DNA of 55,694 bases, from contig JAJECF010000208.1 in the NCBI GenBank assembly GCA_022822125.1, positions 1 to 55,694 on the forward strand. The letters are read 5' to 3'. A model generated the notes under the pieces. That model was not told where the DNA came from. It saw nothing but the letters and a program-made list of their open reading frames with translations, and searched no databases. Made by a program: the position numbers and the translations under genes. Position 1 is the stretch's first letter. Each line of letters opens with the position of its first letter. The DNA comes from Alphaproteobacteria bacterium. GTDB lineage: Bacteria > Pseudomonadota > Alphaproteobacteria > Bin95. Of this stretch, positions 9,666 through 18,407 are shown piece by piece.

Positions 9666-10891
9666 CGGCCGACGACCGCGCCTTTGCCGGCCTCCGCGTC
9701 TGCGACCTGACGCAAGGCGTCGCCGGGCCGCATTGCGCCTTCCTGCTGGCCCAGCACGGGGCCGACGTCGTCAAGATCGAACCGCCCGGCGGCGACTGGG
9801 GGCGCGGCATCGGCAAGCGGCACGGCTCCTATTCCGCCTTCTTCCTGCAGGTCAACCGGGGCAAGCGTTCGCTGGCGCTCGACCTCAAGCAGGCACAGGC
9901 CAGGGACGCGGCGGCGAAAATCGCGGCAAAAGCCGATGTGGTGCTGGAAGCCTTCCGGCCGGGCGTGACCGCAAGGTTCGGCCTCGACTATGAGAGCGTC
10001 CGCGCCGTCAATCCCGATGTCATCTACCTCTCCGTCACCGGCTACGGACAGACGGGCCCCTGGAGCAACCGGCCGCTGACGGATTCCATCGCCCAGGCGG
10101 TGACCGGCATGATGGCGATGAACCGCGACAAGGACGGCCTGCCGCAGCGAGTCGGCATGATCGCCATCGACGTGATGACGGGCCTCTACGCCTTCCAGGC
10201 GGTCTCGGCGGCGCTCTATGCCCGCGCCGTCCGGGGCGCATCCGGCCGCTATATCGACATGAGCCTCCAGCAGTCGGCAGGCGCCTTCATGGCCGCCAAG
10301 ATGATCGAATACCACCTCGAAGGACCGGCGCCGCAGGCCGTCGGCGTGCCCGTCGGCACCTTCGAGAGCGCGGACGGATTCGTGAACATCAACGCACGGC
10401 GTGAGAAGCATTTCGAGGCGCTTTGCGGCCTGTTGGACCGACCGGAGCTTGCCCGGGACCCGCGCTTCGCCACCTATGAAGCGCGGATCGGGAACGAGGC
10501 CGCCCTGATGGCGCTGCTCCGCCCGCTGGTCCGGGAGCGGACGACAGCCGAGTGGGTCCGGCTGCTCGGCGAGGCGGACATCATCGCCGGACCGGTCAAC
10601 GATTTCGGCGCCTATTTCGAGGAGCCGCAAGTGCTTCACAACGGCTCCGTCGCCTGGCAGGAGCACGATGCGGTCGGGCGGGTGCCGATGCATGTCGTGC
10701 CGGGAATCGAAACGGCCCCGGAAGGCAGCGTCCTCGCCACCGCGCCCGACCTCGGCGCCCACAGCCGCGCCGTGCTGCGCGAATACGGCTACAGCGATAC
10801 CGACATCGACGGGATGGCGTCCGCGGGCGCGGTCATAGACGGCGCGCGCATGGACACGGGCGGCGCGGCGGCGCAGATGGCCGGCGGTTAA
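9662..10891 (+). CDS. Class III (CaiB/BaiF) CoA-transferase
   Basis: 409 residues with the family start FAGLRVCDLTQGVAGPHCAF, then LAQHGADVVKIEPPGGDWGR and NRGKRSLALDLK. The catalytic aspartate is in RYIDMSLQQSAG near residue 200. Such enzymes move CoA between carboxylic acids such as formate/oxalate, carnitine or itaconate-type acids; the acids here are unknown. ATG 9662 overlaps the TGA of the aldo/keto reductase, so the two are a coupled pair. The C-terminal 30 residues beyond the usual end are Ala/Gly-rich. Confidence 0.9.
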   Translation: MTADDRAFAGLRVCDLTQGVAGPHCAFLLAQHGADVVKIEPPGGDWGRGIGKRHGSYSAFFLQVNRGKRSLALDLKQAQARDAAAKIAAKADVVLEAFRPGVTARFGLDYESVRAVNPDVIYLSVTGYGQTGPWSNRPLTDSIAQAVTGMMAMNRDKDGLPQRVGMIAIDVMTGLYAFQAVSAALYARAVRGASGRYIDMSLQQSAGAFMAAKMIEYHLEGPAPQAVGVPVGTFESADGFVNINARREKHFEALCGLLDRPELARDPRFATYEARIGNEAALMALLRPLVRERTTAEWVRLLGEADIIAGPVNDFGAYFEEPQVLHNGSVAWQEHDAVGRVPMHVVPGIETAPEGSVLATAPDLGAHSRAVLREYGYSDTDIDGMASAGAVIDGARMDTGGAAAQMAGG

Positions 10892-11275
10892 GCCCGGAAT
10901 TTTACAAGAGCCTCATTCGGCATTATCGTCGCTTCATCTTTGGGGAGGCTGTGGCTCGCCCGCGCGGCCGTTACGGTTCCGGGAGCCCCCCTTGTCATCG
11001 AACTGACATCGCGAGCGCCGCTTTACTGTCAAAGACAGCGGCCTCCAATACGGTCGATACCGACCGCAACGAGCCCCTGCCGGCATCCTTGCAATGGCGC
11101 AAGCGCTTGCCTGGGCGGGACGCGCCGGACCTTTGAAGGCACCGGGCCGAATTGCGGGCCCGATATCGGCTGAAGGCGCAAATGACATCGGACGACCGTC
11201 GGTCCTGTACGGGGCCGATTCTCAACACGCCGGTCCGGACGGGACCGGACAGTAACGGAGCAGAAGGATCGAACC
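10892..11275 (+). other. Non-coding leader region upstream of the betaine synthase
   Basis: 384 bp without a credible gene. It contains a CTGTC/GACAG hairpin with a 3-nt loop (11026-11038), lacking a U-tract, and a second inverted repeat at 11230-11248 next to the ribosome site. I looked for glycine, SAM-II and SAH riboswitch cores and saw no convincing match, although a GAAGGCGCAAAT stretch at about 11173 is reminiscent of one glycine-aptamer loop. Promoter position not identified. Confidence 0.5.
11230..11248 (+). promoter_or_regulatory. Perfect 7-bp hairpin just upstream of the betaine synthase ribosome site
   Basis: CCGGTCC (11230-11236) and GGACCGG (11242-11248) are exact inverted complements with a 5-nt loop. 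The structure ends about 27 nt before the ATG at 11276, just upstream of the GGAGCAGAAGGA stretch. It could be an operator dyad or an mRNA hairpin. There is no T-run, so it is not a standard terminator. Confidence 0.5.
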
Positions 11276-12970
11276 ATGCCAGATGCGGCTATCTTGACGA
11301 GGAACTCGGAGTTCGCGCTCGACCGCCAGAGCTACAGCGCCGATCCGCTCGACGACCGCGAAACCGATCTTTATCGCGGCGAATACATCCTCTCATTCGT
11401 GGAGAAGTGGGACGAACTGATCGACTGGACGGCGCGCGCCGAGAGCGAGGGACAGTTCTTCATCGATGTGCTGCGCGCTCGCGGCAAGGAATCCGTGCTG
11501 GATGTCGCCTGCGGCACGGGCTTCCACTCGGTGCGCCTGACCGAGGCCGGCTTCAACGTGACATCGAGCGACGGGTCGGCGACGATGCTGGCCAAGGCTT
11601 TCGAGAACGCCAGGTCGCGCGGGCTGATCCTCAAGACCGTCCAGGCCGACTGGCGCTGGCTGAACCGCCATATCCAGGGCAAATATGACGCGATCATCTG
11701 CCTCGGCAACTCGTTCACCCACCTGCATGACGAACAGGACCGCCGCCGCGCTCTGGCCGAGTTCTACGCCGCGCTGAAGCATGACGGGATGCTGATCCTG
11801 GACCAGCGCAATTACGACGCCATGCTGGACGAGGGCTTCTCGTCCAAACACAAATACTACTACTGCGGCGACGAGGTGAACGCAGAGCCCGAATATATCG
11901 ACGACAGCCTCGTGCGGATGAAATACAGCTTCGCCGACGGCTCCGACTACACGCTCAACCTCAGTCCGATCCGCAAGAATTACGTGCGCCGCCTGCTCAG
12001 CGAGGCCGGATTCGCCCGTGTGCGCACCTATGGCGACTTCCAGGAGACTTACGCCGAGAACGAGCCGGACTTCTTCATTCACATTGCCGAGAAATCCACG
12101 CTGCATGTCGTGCGCTGGGGCGGCGGCGTCCGCGAAGAGGGCGAGAGCGACGTTCGCGACATCACCGAGGACTATTACGACAGCGACGATGCCGACACGT
12201 TCTACTCCATGGTCTGGGGCGGCGAGGACCTGCATCTCGGCATCTACGAGACGACGCAAGACATTCGCGCCGCCAGCGCCGAAACCGTCGACCGGATGAT
12301 GGCGATGCTTCCGGGTATCGGCCCCGACAGCCGTGTCCTGGACATCGGCGCCGGCTATGGCGGCTCGATGCGGCGCCTGGTCAAGCGGACCGGCTGCACG
12401 GCGACATGCCTGAACATCTCCGAAACGCAGAACGACACCAACCGGGCCCGGAACCGGCAGGCGAAGCTCGGCAGCCGGATATCGGTGGTGCATGGCGTCT
12501 TCGAGAACATTCCCGATCCGAATGCCAGCTACGACGCAGTGTGGAGCCAGGACGCTATCCTGCATTCGGACCAGCGCGACAGGGTGCTGGCCGAAGTCTG
12601 GCGCGTGTTGAAACCCGGCGGCTACTTTGTGTTCACCGACCCGATGCAGGCGGACGACGTGCCGGACGGCGTGCTCCAGCCCGTTTACGACCGGCTCCAG
12701 CTGAACAGCCTCGGCTCCAGGCGATTCTACCGTGAGGCCGCGCAGGCGCTGGGCTTCGAGATATTGGCGCAGGAGGAGATGACCGGTCATCTTCGCACCC
12801 ACTACGACCGGGTGCGGGAGGACCTTACGGCCCGTTACGACGAGCTGCGCGAAAACGGCGCCTCGGCCGCGTATCTCGACAAGATGACCGTCGGTCTGGA
12901 GAACTGGGTGAAGGCCGCAGACGCCGGACACCTGGCCTGGGGTATCCAGCTCTTCCGCAAGCCGGAGTGA
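11276..12970 (+). CDS. Fused glycine/sarcosine N-methyltransferase and dimethylglycine N-methyltransferase (betaine synthase)
   Basis: 564 residues with two SAM-methyltransferase domains in series. The N-terminal half begins with a DRQSYSADPLDDRETDLYRG-type GSMT entry segment and carries SAM motif I VLDVACGTGFHS near residue 74. The C-terminal half carries VLDIGAGYGGSMRRL near 353, preceded by the SDMT-type ITEDYYDSDDADTFY and followed by VWRVLKPGGYFVFTDPM. The domain order matches fused GSMT-SDMT enzymes of extreme halophiles such as Actinopolyspora, which methylate glycine three times to glycine betaine. In many bacteria these are two separate genes. metF follows 45 bp downstream and would supply methyl groups for SAM regeneration. 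Expected role: de novo osmoprotectant synthesis in the cytoplasm. Confidence 0.93.
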   Translation: MPDAAILTRNSEFALDRQSYSADPLDDRETDLYRGEYILSFVEKWDELIDWTARAESEGQFFIDVLRARGKESVLDVACGTGFHSVRLTEAGFNVTSSDGSATMLAKAFENARSRGLILKTVQADWRWLNRHIQGKYDAIICLGNSFTHLHDEQDRRRALAEFYAALKHDGMLILDQRNYDAMLDEGFSSKHKYYYCGDEVNAEPEYIDDSLVRMKYSFADGSDYTLNLSPIRKNYVRRLLSEAGFARVRTYGDFQETYAENEPDFFIHIAEKSTLHVVRWGGGVREEGESDVRDITEDYYDSDDADTFYSMVWGGEDLHLGIYETTQDIRAASAETVDRMMAMLPGIGPDSRVLDIGAGYGGSMRRLVKRTGCTATCLNISETQNDTNRARNRQAKLGSRISVVHGVFENIPDPNASYDAVWSQDAILHSDQRDRVLAEVWRVLKPGGYFVFTDPMQADDVPDGVLQPVYDRLQLNSLGSRRFYREAAQALGFEILAQEEMTGHLRTHYDRVREDLTARYDELRENGASAAYLDKMTVGLENWVKAADAGHLAWGIQLFRKPE

Positions 12971-13015
12971 GGCGCCCGGGCGGCGGGCCGCCCGCCGCCC
13001 GGGACGGTTCCCACC

Positions 13016-13915
13016 ATGAACCAGCATATCCGCGATATGGAGACCGGCCTTTCGGGCATCCGGGTCTCGTTCGAACTGTTTCCGCCGAAAACGCCGGAAG
13101 GCCTGCTCAAGCTGGACCGCGAAGTCGACCGGCTGGCGGCGCTGGAGCCGGAGTATTTCTCTGTCACCTACGGCGCCGGCGGCACGACGCAGGACCGCAC
13201 CCGGGGCGCCGTCGAACGGGTGGCCGAACGCACCGGCCTGCCCGTCGCCCATCATCTGACCTGCATCGGGGCGAGCCGGGCCCGGATCGATGCGCTCGCC
13301 CGCGAACTCTGGGATTCCGGCATTCGGCGCATCGTCGCATTGCGAGGAGATGCCCCGGGCGACGGGCCTTACCGCCCATCGGCCGACGGTTATCCCTTCG
13401 CGGTCGATCTGGTCGAGGGGCTCATGCGCGTCGCCGATTTCGACATCGCCGTGGCCGCCTATCCGGAGGTTCACCCGGAGGCGGCGAGCCCGGCGGCGGA
13501 TATCGACAACCTCAAGCGCAAATTCGACGCCGGCGCCCGCTTCGCGATCACGCAATATGCGTTCGACACGGACACGGTGCTGCGCTTCGTCGACCGCGCC
13601 AGAGCGGCCGGGATCGGCGCGCCGATCGTGCCGGGCATCATGCCGGTCAGCCATTTCGGTGGGCTCAAGCGCTTTTCGGCAAGGTGCGGCGCTTCGATTC
13701 CCGGCTGGATGGAGCGCAAGTTCGAAGGCCTGGACGAGCGGCCTCAGGCGCGCGCCTCCGCCGCCGCCGCAGTGGCGACCGAGCAGTGCCGGCGCCTCGC
13801 CGCGGAGGGCCTGACCGACTTCCACATTTACACCCTGAACAAGGCCGAAGTCAGCACAGCGCTCTGCCGGGCGCTGCGGATCGACTGCGGGAAACGCGGC
13901 CTGAGCGCAGCCTGA
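13016..13915 (+). CDS. metF: Methylenetetrahydrofolate reductase
   Basis: 299 residues, the normal length for bacterial MetF, an FAD enzyme that makes 5-methyl-THF for methionine synthase. Visible blocks are RVSFELFPPKTPEG (with the catalytic Glu), FSVTYGAGGTTQDRT, HLTCIGASRARID, IVALRGDAPG, and the late FHIYTLNKAEVS. It begins 45 bp after the betaine synthase and is likely co-transcribed. Three SAM are consumed per betaine, so a dedicated methyl supply makes sense, although this may also be the cell's only metF. Confidence 0.95.
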   Translation: MNQHIRDMETGLSGIRVSFELFPPKTPEGLLKLDREVDRLAALEPEYFSVTYGAGGTTQDRTRGAVERVAERTGLPVAHHLTCIGASRARIDALARELWDSGIRRIVALRGDAPGDGPYRPSADGYPFAVDLVEGLMRVADFDIAVAAYPEVHPEAASPAADIDNLKRKFDAGARFAITQYAFDTDTVLRFVDRARAAGIGAPIVPGIMPVSHFGGLKRFSARCGASIPGWMERKFEGLDERPQARASAAAAVATEQCRRLAAEGLTDFHIYTLNKAEVSTALCRALRIDCGKRGLSAA

Positions 13916-14140
13916 GAAGAGCGACAACCGAGAAGCCGGAAGGCGATTGCACGAAACGCGGGCTTCGTCCAGCCGTCCGGCCCGGCGCCCTTGTAGTGCC
14001 TTGCGAAGATCCGGCGCGCCTTGAACAAAGCGGTCCTCGATTGTTGAATTCGGCGCGCTCCGTCGTAAGCTTCGACGCAGGGCAGTATTCGAAATTCGCC
14101 GCCACGGCGAGCCGGTGAGATACAAGGGAGGCAAGGCGGA

Positions 14141-15733
14141 ATGAACCGCTTCGACTATATCGTGATCGGCGCCGGGTCCGCCGGCTGCGTCATGGCCAGC
14201 CGGCTGAGCGAGAATCCGGAAACCAGCGTGCTGTTGCTGGAGGCGGGCGGGCGCGACCTCAACCCGTTCATCCATATCCCCGCCGGCTTCTTCAGGACGC
14301 TCTACGACACCTCCGTCAACTGGTGCTACGCCACGGAGAAGGAGGAGACGAGCGGCAACCGGGCCATCCACTGGCCGCGCGGCAAGGTGCTCGGCGGCTC
14401 ATCCGCCATCAACGGCCACCTCATCGTGCGCGGACAGCCGGAGGACTATGACGGCTGGGCGCAGCTCGGCAATCGCGGCTGGTCCTATGACGATGTTCTG
14501 CCCTATTTCAGGAAGTTCGAGAACCGTGAGGGCGGCGACCCGGAGATTCGCGGCCGGGGCGGCCCGATCAATGTCACCGACCCCATCGAGCAGCATCCGC
14601 TGACGCGGCTCTTCATCGAGGCCTGCGTCGAGGCCGGCATCCCGCGCAACGACGACTACAACGATGGCGACCAGGAGGGCGTCGGCTATTTCCAGCACGC
14701 CATCCGCAACGGCCGCCGGGAGAGCACGGCGCGCACGTTCCTGCGCCAGGCGCGGGGGCGGACCAATCTGCGCGTGGAGACGCATGCGCTCGCCCAGCGG
14801 CTGGTGGTCGAGGAAGGCCGCGTCACCGGGGTGGTGTTCCGGCAGGGCGACGTCGTGCGCGAGGCCCGCGCGAATGCCGAGATCATCCTGTCGTCGGGGT
14901 CCATCGCCTCGCCGCAACTCCTTGAACTGTCGGGCATCGGCGATGGGGAGCGGCTGAAGCCGCTCGGCATAGAACCGGTCCACCACCTGCCGGGCGTCGG
15001 CGAGAACCTGCAGGACCATTATGTCGCCCGCATCTGCATGAAGGCGAAGGGCATCCGCACCTTCAACGAGCGTTCGAAGGGCCTGCCGCTGCTCTGGGAG
15101 ACGGTGCGCTACGCAACGACGCGCACCGGGCTGTTGACCGCCGCGCCCGGCAATGTCAGCGCCTCGGTCAGGATCATGCCGGGCGTGGCGACGCCGGACG
15201 TGCAATACAGCTTCGCGCCGGCGAGCTACAAGGACGGCGTCATCAGCGTGCTCGACGACTATCCCGGCATGACGCTCGGCTTCTGGCAGCACCGGCCGGA
15301 GAGCATCGGCTCGATCCATATCGGCGCCAACGACCCGGACCGCCACCCGGTCATCCGCCCGAATTACCTCGCCACACAGACCGACTGCGACACGATGACG
15401 GGCGCGCTGAAGCTCGCGCGGACGATATTCGAGCAGCCGGCCATCGCGCCCCATATCGAGTGCGAAACCATACCGGGCGCCGAGCGGGCGAGCGACGACG
15501 AGATCCTCCATTACTGCCGCTCGAACGGCGCGACGGTCTATCACCCCATCGGCACCTGCAAGATGGGCGACGACCCGATGGCCGTCGTCGATTCCTCGCT
15601 GCGCCTGCGCGGGCTGGAGGGGCTGCGGGTCGTCGATGCGTCAGTGATGCCGCGAATGGTCTCCGCCAACACCAATGCGGCCGTGCTGATGATCGCCGAG
15701 AAGGCGGCTGACATGATCAAGGCAGGCACATAA
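14141..15733 (+). CDS. GMC-family FAD oxidoreductase (choline-dehydrogenase-like)
   Basis: 530 residues. The FAD-binding start is YIVIGAGSAGCVMASRLSE, followed by LLLEAGG, then HWPRGKVLGGSSAING (GMC signature 1) and SSGSIASPQLLELSGIG (signature 2). The C-terminal catalytic His/Asn pair is in ATVYHPIGTCKMG and SANTNAAVLMIAEKAA. It oxidises an alcohol to an aldehyde or ketone; the substrate cannot be read. Choline is tempting given the betaine gene upstream, but no betB, betI or betT is present and pcaHG follow by 31 bp, so an aromatic or polyol alcohol is equally possible. Confidence 0.9.
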   Translation: MNRFDYIVIGAGSAGCVMASRLSENPETSVLLLEAGGRDLNPFIHIPAGFFRTLYDTSVNWCYATEKEETSGNRAIHWPRGKVLGGSSAINGHLIVRGQPEDYDGWAQLGNRGWSYDDVLPYFRKFENREGGDPEIRGRGGPINVTDPIEQHPLTRLFIEACVEAGIPRNDDYNDGDQEGVGYFQHAIRNGRRESTARTFLRQARGRTNLRVETHALAQRLVVEEGRVTGVVFRQGDVVREARANAEIILSSGSIASPQLLELSGIGDGERLKPLGIEPVHHLPGVGENLQDHYVARICMKAKGIRTFNERSKGLPLLWETVRYATTRTGLLTAAPGNVSASVRIMPGVATPDVQYSFAPASYKDGVISVLDDYPGMTLGFWQHRPESIGSIHIGANDPDRHPVIRPNYLATQTDCDTMTGALKLARTIFEQPAIAPHIECETIPGAERASDDEILHYCRSNGATVYHPIGTCKMGDDPMAVVDSSLRLRGLEGLRVVDASVMPRMVSANTNAAVLMIAEKAADMIKAGT

Positions 15734-15764
15734 ACGGCTCCGGCCATCAACGGGGAGAAGCCTC

Positions 15765-16469
15765 ATGGTCGAATACGCACCCTATCCGGAGGGCACGCAA
15801 CCGGGCGTCAACTCCGAGCGCTATTTCCGGACGAGCCAGCTCGCCCCGTCGCAACCGTTCGTCGATGCTCCGGTGACGCTTTCGGAGATCACCGGGCCGC
15901 TGTTCCCGCGCGAGGGAGTCTCGCCGGACGAGGCGGACCTGACCGCGGGCGGCAAGGCGCTCGGCCAGTTGATGGTGCTCGCCGGGCGGGTGTTCGACGA
16001 GGATGCGCGCCCGCTTCCCGGCGTGCTGGTGGAAGTCTGGCAGGCGAATGCCTCCGGCAAATACCGCCATCCCGTGGACGGGCGCGATGCGCCGCTGGAC
16101 CCGCATTTCGTCGGCGGAGGGCGCGCGGTGACGGATGCGGAAGGCCGCTACCGCTTCGTCACCATCAAGCCCGGCGCCTATCCGGTGCCGAATTCGGGCA
16201 ATTGGTGGCGCCCGCCGCATATCCATCTTTCGATCTACGGCTACGCCTTCGCGAGCCGGATGATTACCCAGATGTATTTCCCGGGCGACCCGCTGAACGA
16301 AAACGACTCCATCTTCATGTCCGTGCCGGACGCCGTCGCGCGGCACCGGCTGGTCGCCCGGGACGACGCGTCGCTCGGGATGCACGAACATGCGCTCGGC
16401 TACGGCTTCGACATCGTGTTGCGGGGCCGGGACCAGACGCCGATGGAAGACGAAGGGCCTGCGGCATGA
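15765..16469 (+). CDS. pcaH: Protocatechuate 3,4-dioxygenase beta subunit
   Basis: 234 residues of the intradiol dioxygenase fold, carrying the non-heme Fe(III) site. Candidate ligands are the Tyr in ASGKYRHPVDG, the Tyr in GAYPVPNSG and the two His in WWRPPHIHLSIYG. VLVEVWQANASG is the family signature. With PcaG it cleaves protocatechuate to beta-carboxy-cis,cis-muconate. The ATG of pcaG overlaps its TGA. No other beta-ketoadipate genes (pcaB, C, D, I, J) are visible within the window. Confidence 0.93.
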   Translation: MVEYAPYPEGTQPGVNSERYFRTSQLAPSQPFVDAPVTLSEITGPLFPREGVSPDEADLTAGGKALGQLMVLAGRVFDEDARPLPGVLVEVWQANASGKYRHPVDGRDAPLDPHFVGGGRAVTDAEGRYRFVTIKPGAYPVPNSGNWWRPPHIHLSIYGYAFASRMITQMYFPGDPLNENDSIFMSVPDAVARHRLVARDDASLGMHEHALGYGFDIVLRGRDQTPMEDEGPAA

Positions 16470-17026
16470 GCATGACGCCCACCGCCTCGCAGACACTCGG
16501 GCCGTTCTTCAACTACGCCCTGCCGTTCAACGCCGACCTGACCGGCGGCGGCAAGGCGGAAGGACGGAGCATCGTGCTTCGAGGCCGCGTCACGGATGTG
16601 AACGCCGCGCCCGTCCGCGATGCGCTGGTGGAGATCTGGCAGGCCAATGCGGCGGGCAGCTATGCGCATCCGCTCGACAGGGACGAGACGCGCCCGCGCG
16701 ACCCGTATTTCACCGGCTTCGGCCGGGTGTTGACAGACGCCGAGGGCGTTTTCTCCTTCACTACGGTGATGCCGGGTCCGGCGCCCTTCGAGGGCAATCG
16801 CTGGCAGGCGCCGCATGTCTCGCTCGCGGTGTTCTCGGCCGGGCTGCTGCGGCGCTTGCGCACCCGCGCCTATTTCCCCGGAGAGGAGCTGAACGCGGAC
16901 GACCCTGTGCTTGCGGCCGTGCCCGAGGGGCGCCGGGCGCTGCTGGTCGCGGAGGCCGAGGAGGACGGCTACCGCTTCGATATCCGCCTCAGGGGCGAGA
17001 ACGAGACGCCCTTCTTCGGCGACTGA
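16466..17026 (+). CDS. pcaG: Protocatechuate 3,4-dioxygenase alpha subunit
   Basis: 186 residues starting at the ATG that overlaps the pcaH stop (ATGA). It has TASQTLGPFFNYAL and ALVEIWQANAAGSY of the intradiol fold, but RWQAPHVSLAVF lacks the HIH pair of the beta subunit, as expected for the non-catalytic alpha chain. Stop at 17026, where a dispersed repeat starts in the stop codon itself. Forms the alpha/beta protomer with PcaH. Confidence 0.92.
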   Translation: MSMTPTASQTLGPFFNYALPFNADLTGGGKAEGRSIVLRGRVTDVNAAPVRDALVEIWQANAAGSYAHPLDRDETRPRDPYFTGFGRVLTDAEGVFSFTTVMPGPAPFEGNRWQAPHVSLAVFSAGLLRRLRTRAYFPGEELNADDPVLAAVPEGRRALLVAEAEEDGYRFDIRLRGENETPFFGD

Positions 17027-17383
17027 TACCAGCGGCCTCGAACTATGGACTCATAAAGCGCGTCAAGCCTCACATCGTCGCCCCGGACTTGATCCGGGGC
17101 CCATCTCCGGACCGTCCTGCATGCCGCAACGGCGGGAGATGGGCCCCGGCTCTCCGCTACGCTCCGGCCGGGGCGACGGTAAAGTGTCTCCGCCATCGGT
17201 TTCGATCGACGACCGTTGGTATGATACCCGCGGTCGTCGATCGAAACCGATTGTGCGGCGCCTCCCTGCCGTAGCCCGGTCCTTTGTCCTCATCCCGGCC
17301 GGCTACTCAGGATGAGGAGAGGCGGGGGTGCCGGGCGGCATTTGCCCGTGAGTCTCAACCCGGTGCCGTTGGTATGAGACGGC
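17024..17383. repeat. Intergenic repeats between convergent pcaG and LLM genes
   Basis: About 360 bp without a gene. It opens with TGATACCAGCGGCCTCGA (17024-17041), which includes the pcaG stop and recurs after fdxA. Next is a GC-rich dyad around 17080-17175 containing CCCCGGACTTGATCCGGGG, with GCCCCGG/CCGGGGC arms separated by about 50 bp. CCGTTGGTAT occurs at 17213-17222 and 17366-17375, and a CTACTCAGGATGAGG repeat lies near 17303-17318. All look like dispersed alphaproteobacterial elements; termination for both genes is a plausible effect. Confidence 0.7.
17195..17251. terminator. Perfect 21-bp inverted repeat, possible bidirectional terminator
   Basis: The arm at 17195-17215 (starting ATCGGTTTCGATCG) is the exact reverse complement of 17231-17251, with a 15-nt loop containing TTGGTATGATACCC. 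It sits between the convergent ends of pcaG and the LLM gene. There is no long T-run, so intrinsic termination is uncertain. It may instead be a mobile palindromic element inserted among the other repeats. Confidence 0.6.
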
Positions 17384-18229
17384 TCAGAGCCGCGGCCCGA
17401 GCTTCTCCACAAGGCCGTCGAGCAGTTTCAGGCTTTCCGCCTCGTCCACCGACGGCAGCATGAAGACCGCCCGCGCAATGCTTGCCGTCTCGGCCCGGTC
17501 GAGCAGCGCGTCGTCCGCCTCGACCCCGAAGAGCGTCACCGGGATGCTGTCGGGCTCGCGCCCCGCTTCGGCGGCGATCTGCCGGAAGCGGGGCAGGATC
17601 TCAAGCACGTCCTGATTGCGCCCGCCGATCGGCATCCAGCCGTCGCCATAGGCCACCGCCCGGCGCGCGCCCCAGGGAAAGGCGCCGCCGACGATCACCG
17701 GCGGGTGCGGGCGTTGCACCGGCTTCGGCCACTGCGCCATGGAGTCGAAATCGACGAACTCGCCGTGATATTCCGCCTTCGCCTCGGTCCAGATCGTCTT
17801 CATGGCCGCGACGCGCTCTTCCATCAGCGCAAAGCGCGTCGAGAAATCCGTGCCGTGGTCGGCCATTTCCTCCGCGTTCCAGCCGCCGCCGATGCCGAAC
17901 AGGAACCGCCCGTTCGAAAGCCGGTCGAGCGTGGAGACCTCTTTGGCGGTGTAGATCGGGTCGCGCTGCACGACGAGGCATATGCCGGTGCCGAGCTTGA
18001 TCCGCGAGGTCGCTGTCGCCGCGCTGGCGAGCGCCAGGAACGGGTCCATGACATCGTAATACTGTTTCGGCAGATCGGCGCCGCCGGGCCAGGGCGATTT
18101 TCGCGACCACGGAATATGCGAGTGCTCCGGCGCCCAGAAGGATTCGAAACCGCGCTCTTCCGCGGCGAGAGCCAGGGCGGCCGGGGCAATGGAATAGTCC
18201 GTCGGGAATTGGGCGATGCCGTAGTCCAT
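17384..18229 (-). CDS. LLM-class (luciferase-like) flavin/F420-dependent oxidoreductase
   Basis: 281 residues of the bacterial luciferase-like TIM barrel. Motifs include ERGFESFWAPEHSHIP, LASAATATSRIKLGTGICLV, KEVSTLDRLSNGRFLFGIGGGWN and RPHPPVIVGGAFPWGARRAVAYGDGW (read in segments). The RFLFGIGGGW and HPPVIVGG blocks are typical of the F420-type subfamily, but many proteobacterial members use FMN. Oxidoreductase with unknown substrate. Transcribed towards pcaG; the start is 178 bp from the divergent helicase gene. Confidence 0.87.
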   Translation of the reverse strand: MDYGIAQFPTDYSIAPAALALAAEERGFESFWAPEHSHIPWSRKSPWPGGADLPKQYYDVMDPFLALASAATATSRIKLGTGICLVVQRDPIYTAKEVSTLDRLSNGRFLFGIGGGWNAEEMADHGTDFSTRFALMEERVAAMKTIWTEAKAEYHGEFVDFDSMAQWPKPVQRPHPPVIVGGAFPWGARRAVAYGDGWMPIGGRNQDVLEILPRFRQIAAEAGREPDSIPVTLFGVEADDALLDRAETASIARAVFMLPSVDEAESLKLLDGLVEKLGPRL

Positions 18230-18407
18230 GAAACTGTCGTCCTTCTGCGGTGACGCGGAACCGGGAACGGCACCCTACCCTATTTCCGGCAATTGCGAAG
18301 CGGCGGACGCAAGCGGACGACGCCTCTCCTCGACCCGGCTCGCATTGTCCCGTCATCTGCATGGATTTGCCCTTGAACTGCCGTGGAATCGAACCGATTC
18401 TTCCATC

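Noticed and set aside
10892..11275. Glycine, SAM-II or SAH riboswitch before the betaine synthase
   Set aside because: A GAAGGCGCAAAT stretch is reminiscent, but the required neighbouring conserved loops and stems were not found.
14141..15733. Calling the GMC enzyme choline dehydrogenase (betA)
   Set aside because: Motifs fit the whole GMC family, no betB/betI/betT neighbours, and betaine is already made by methylation here.
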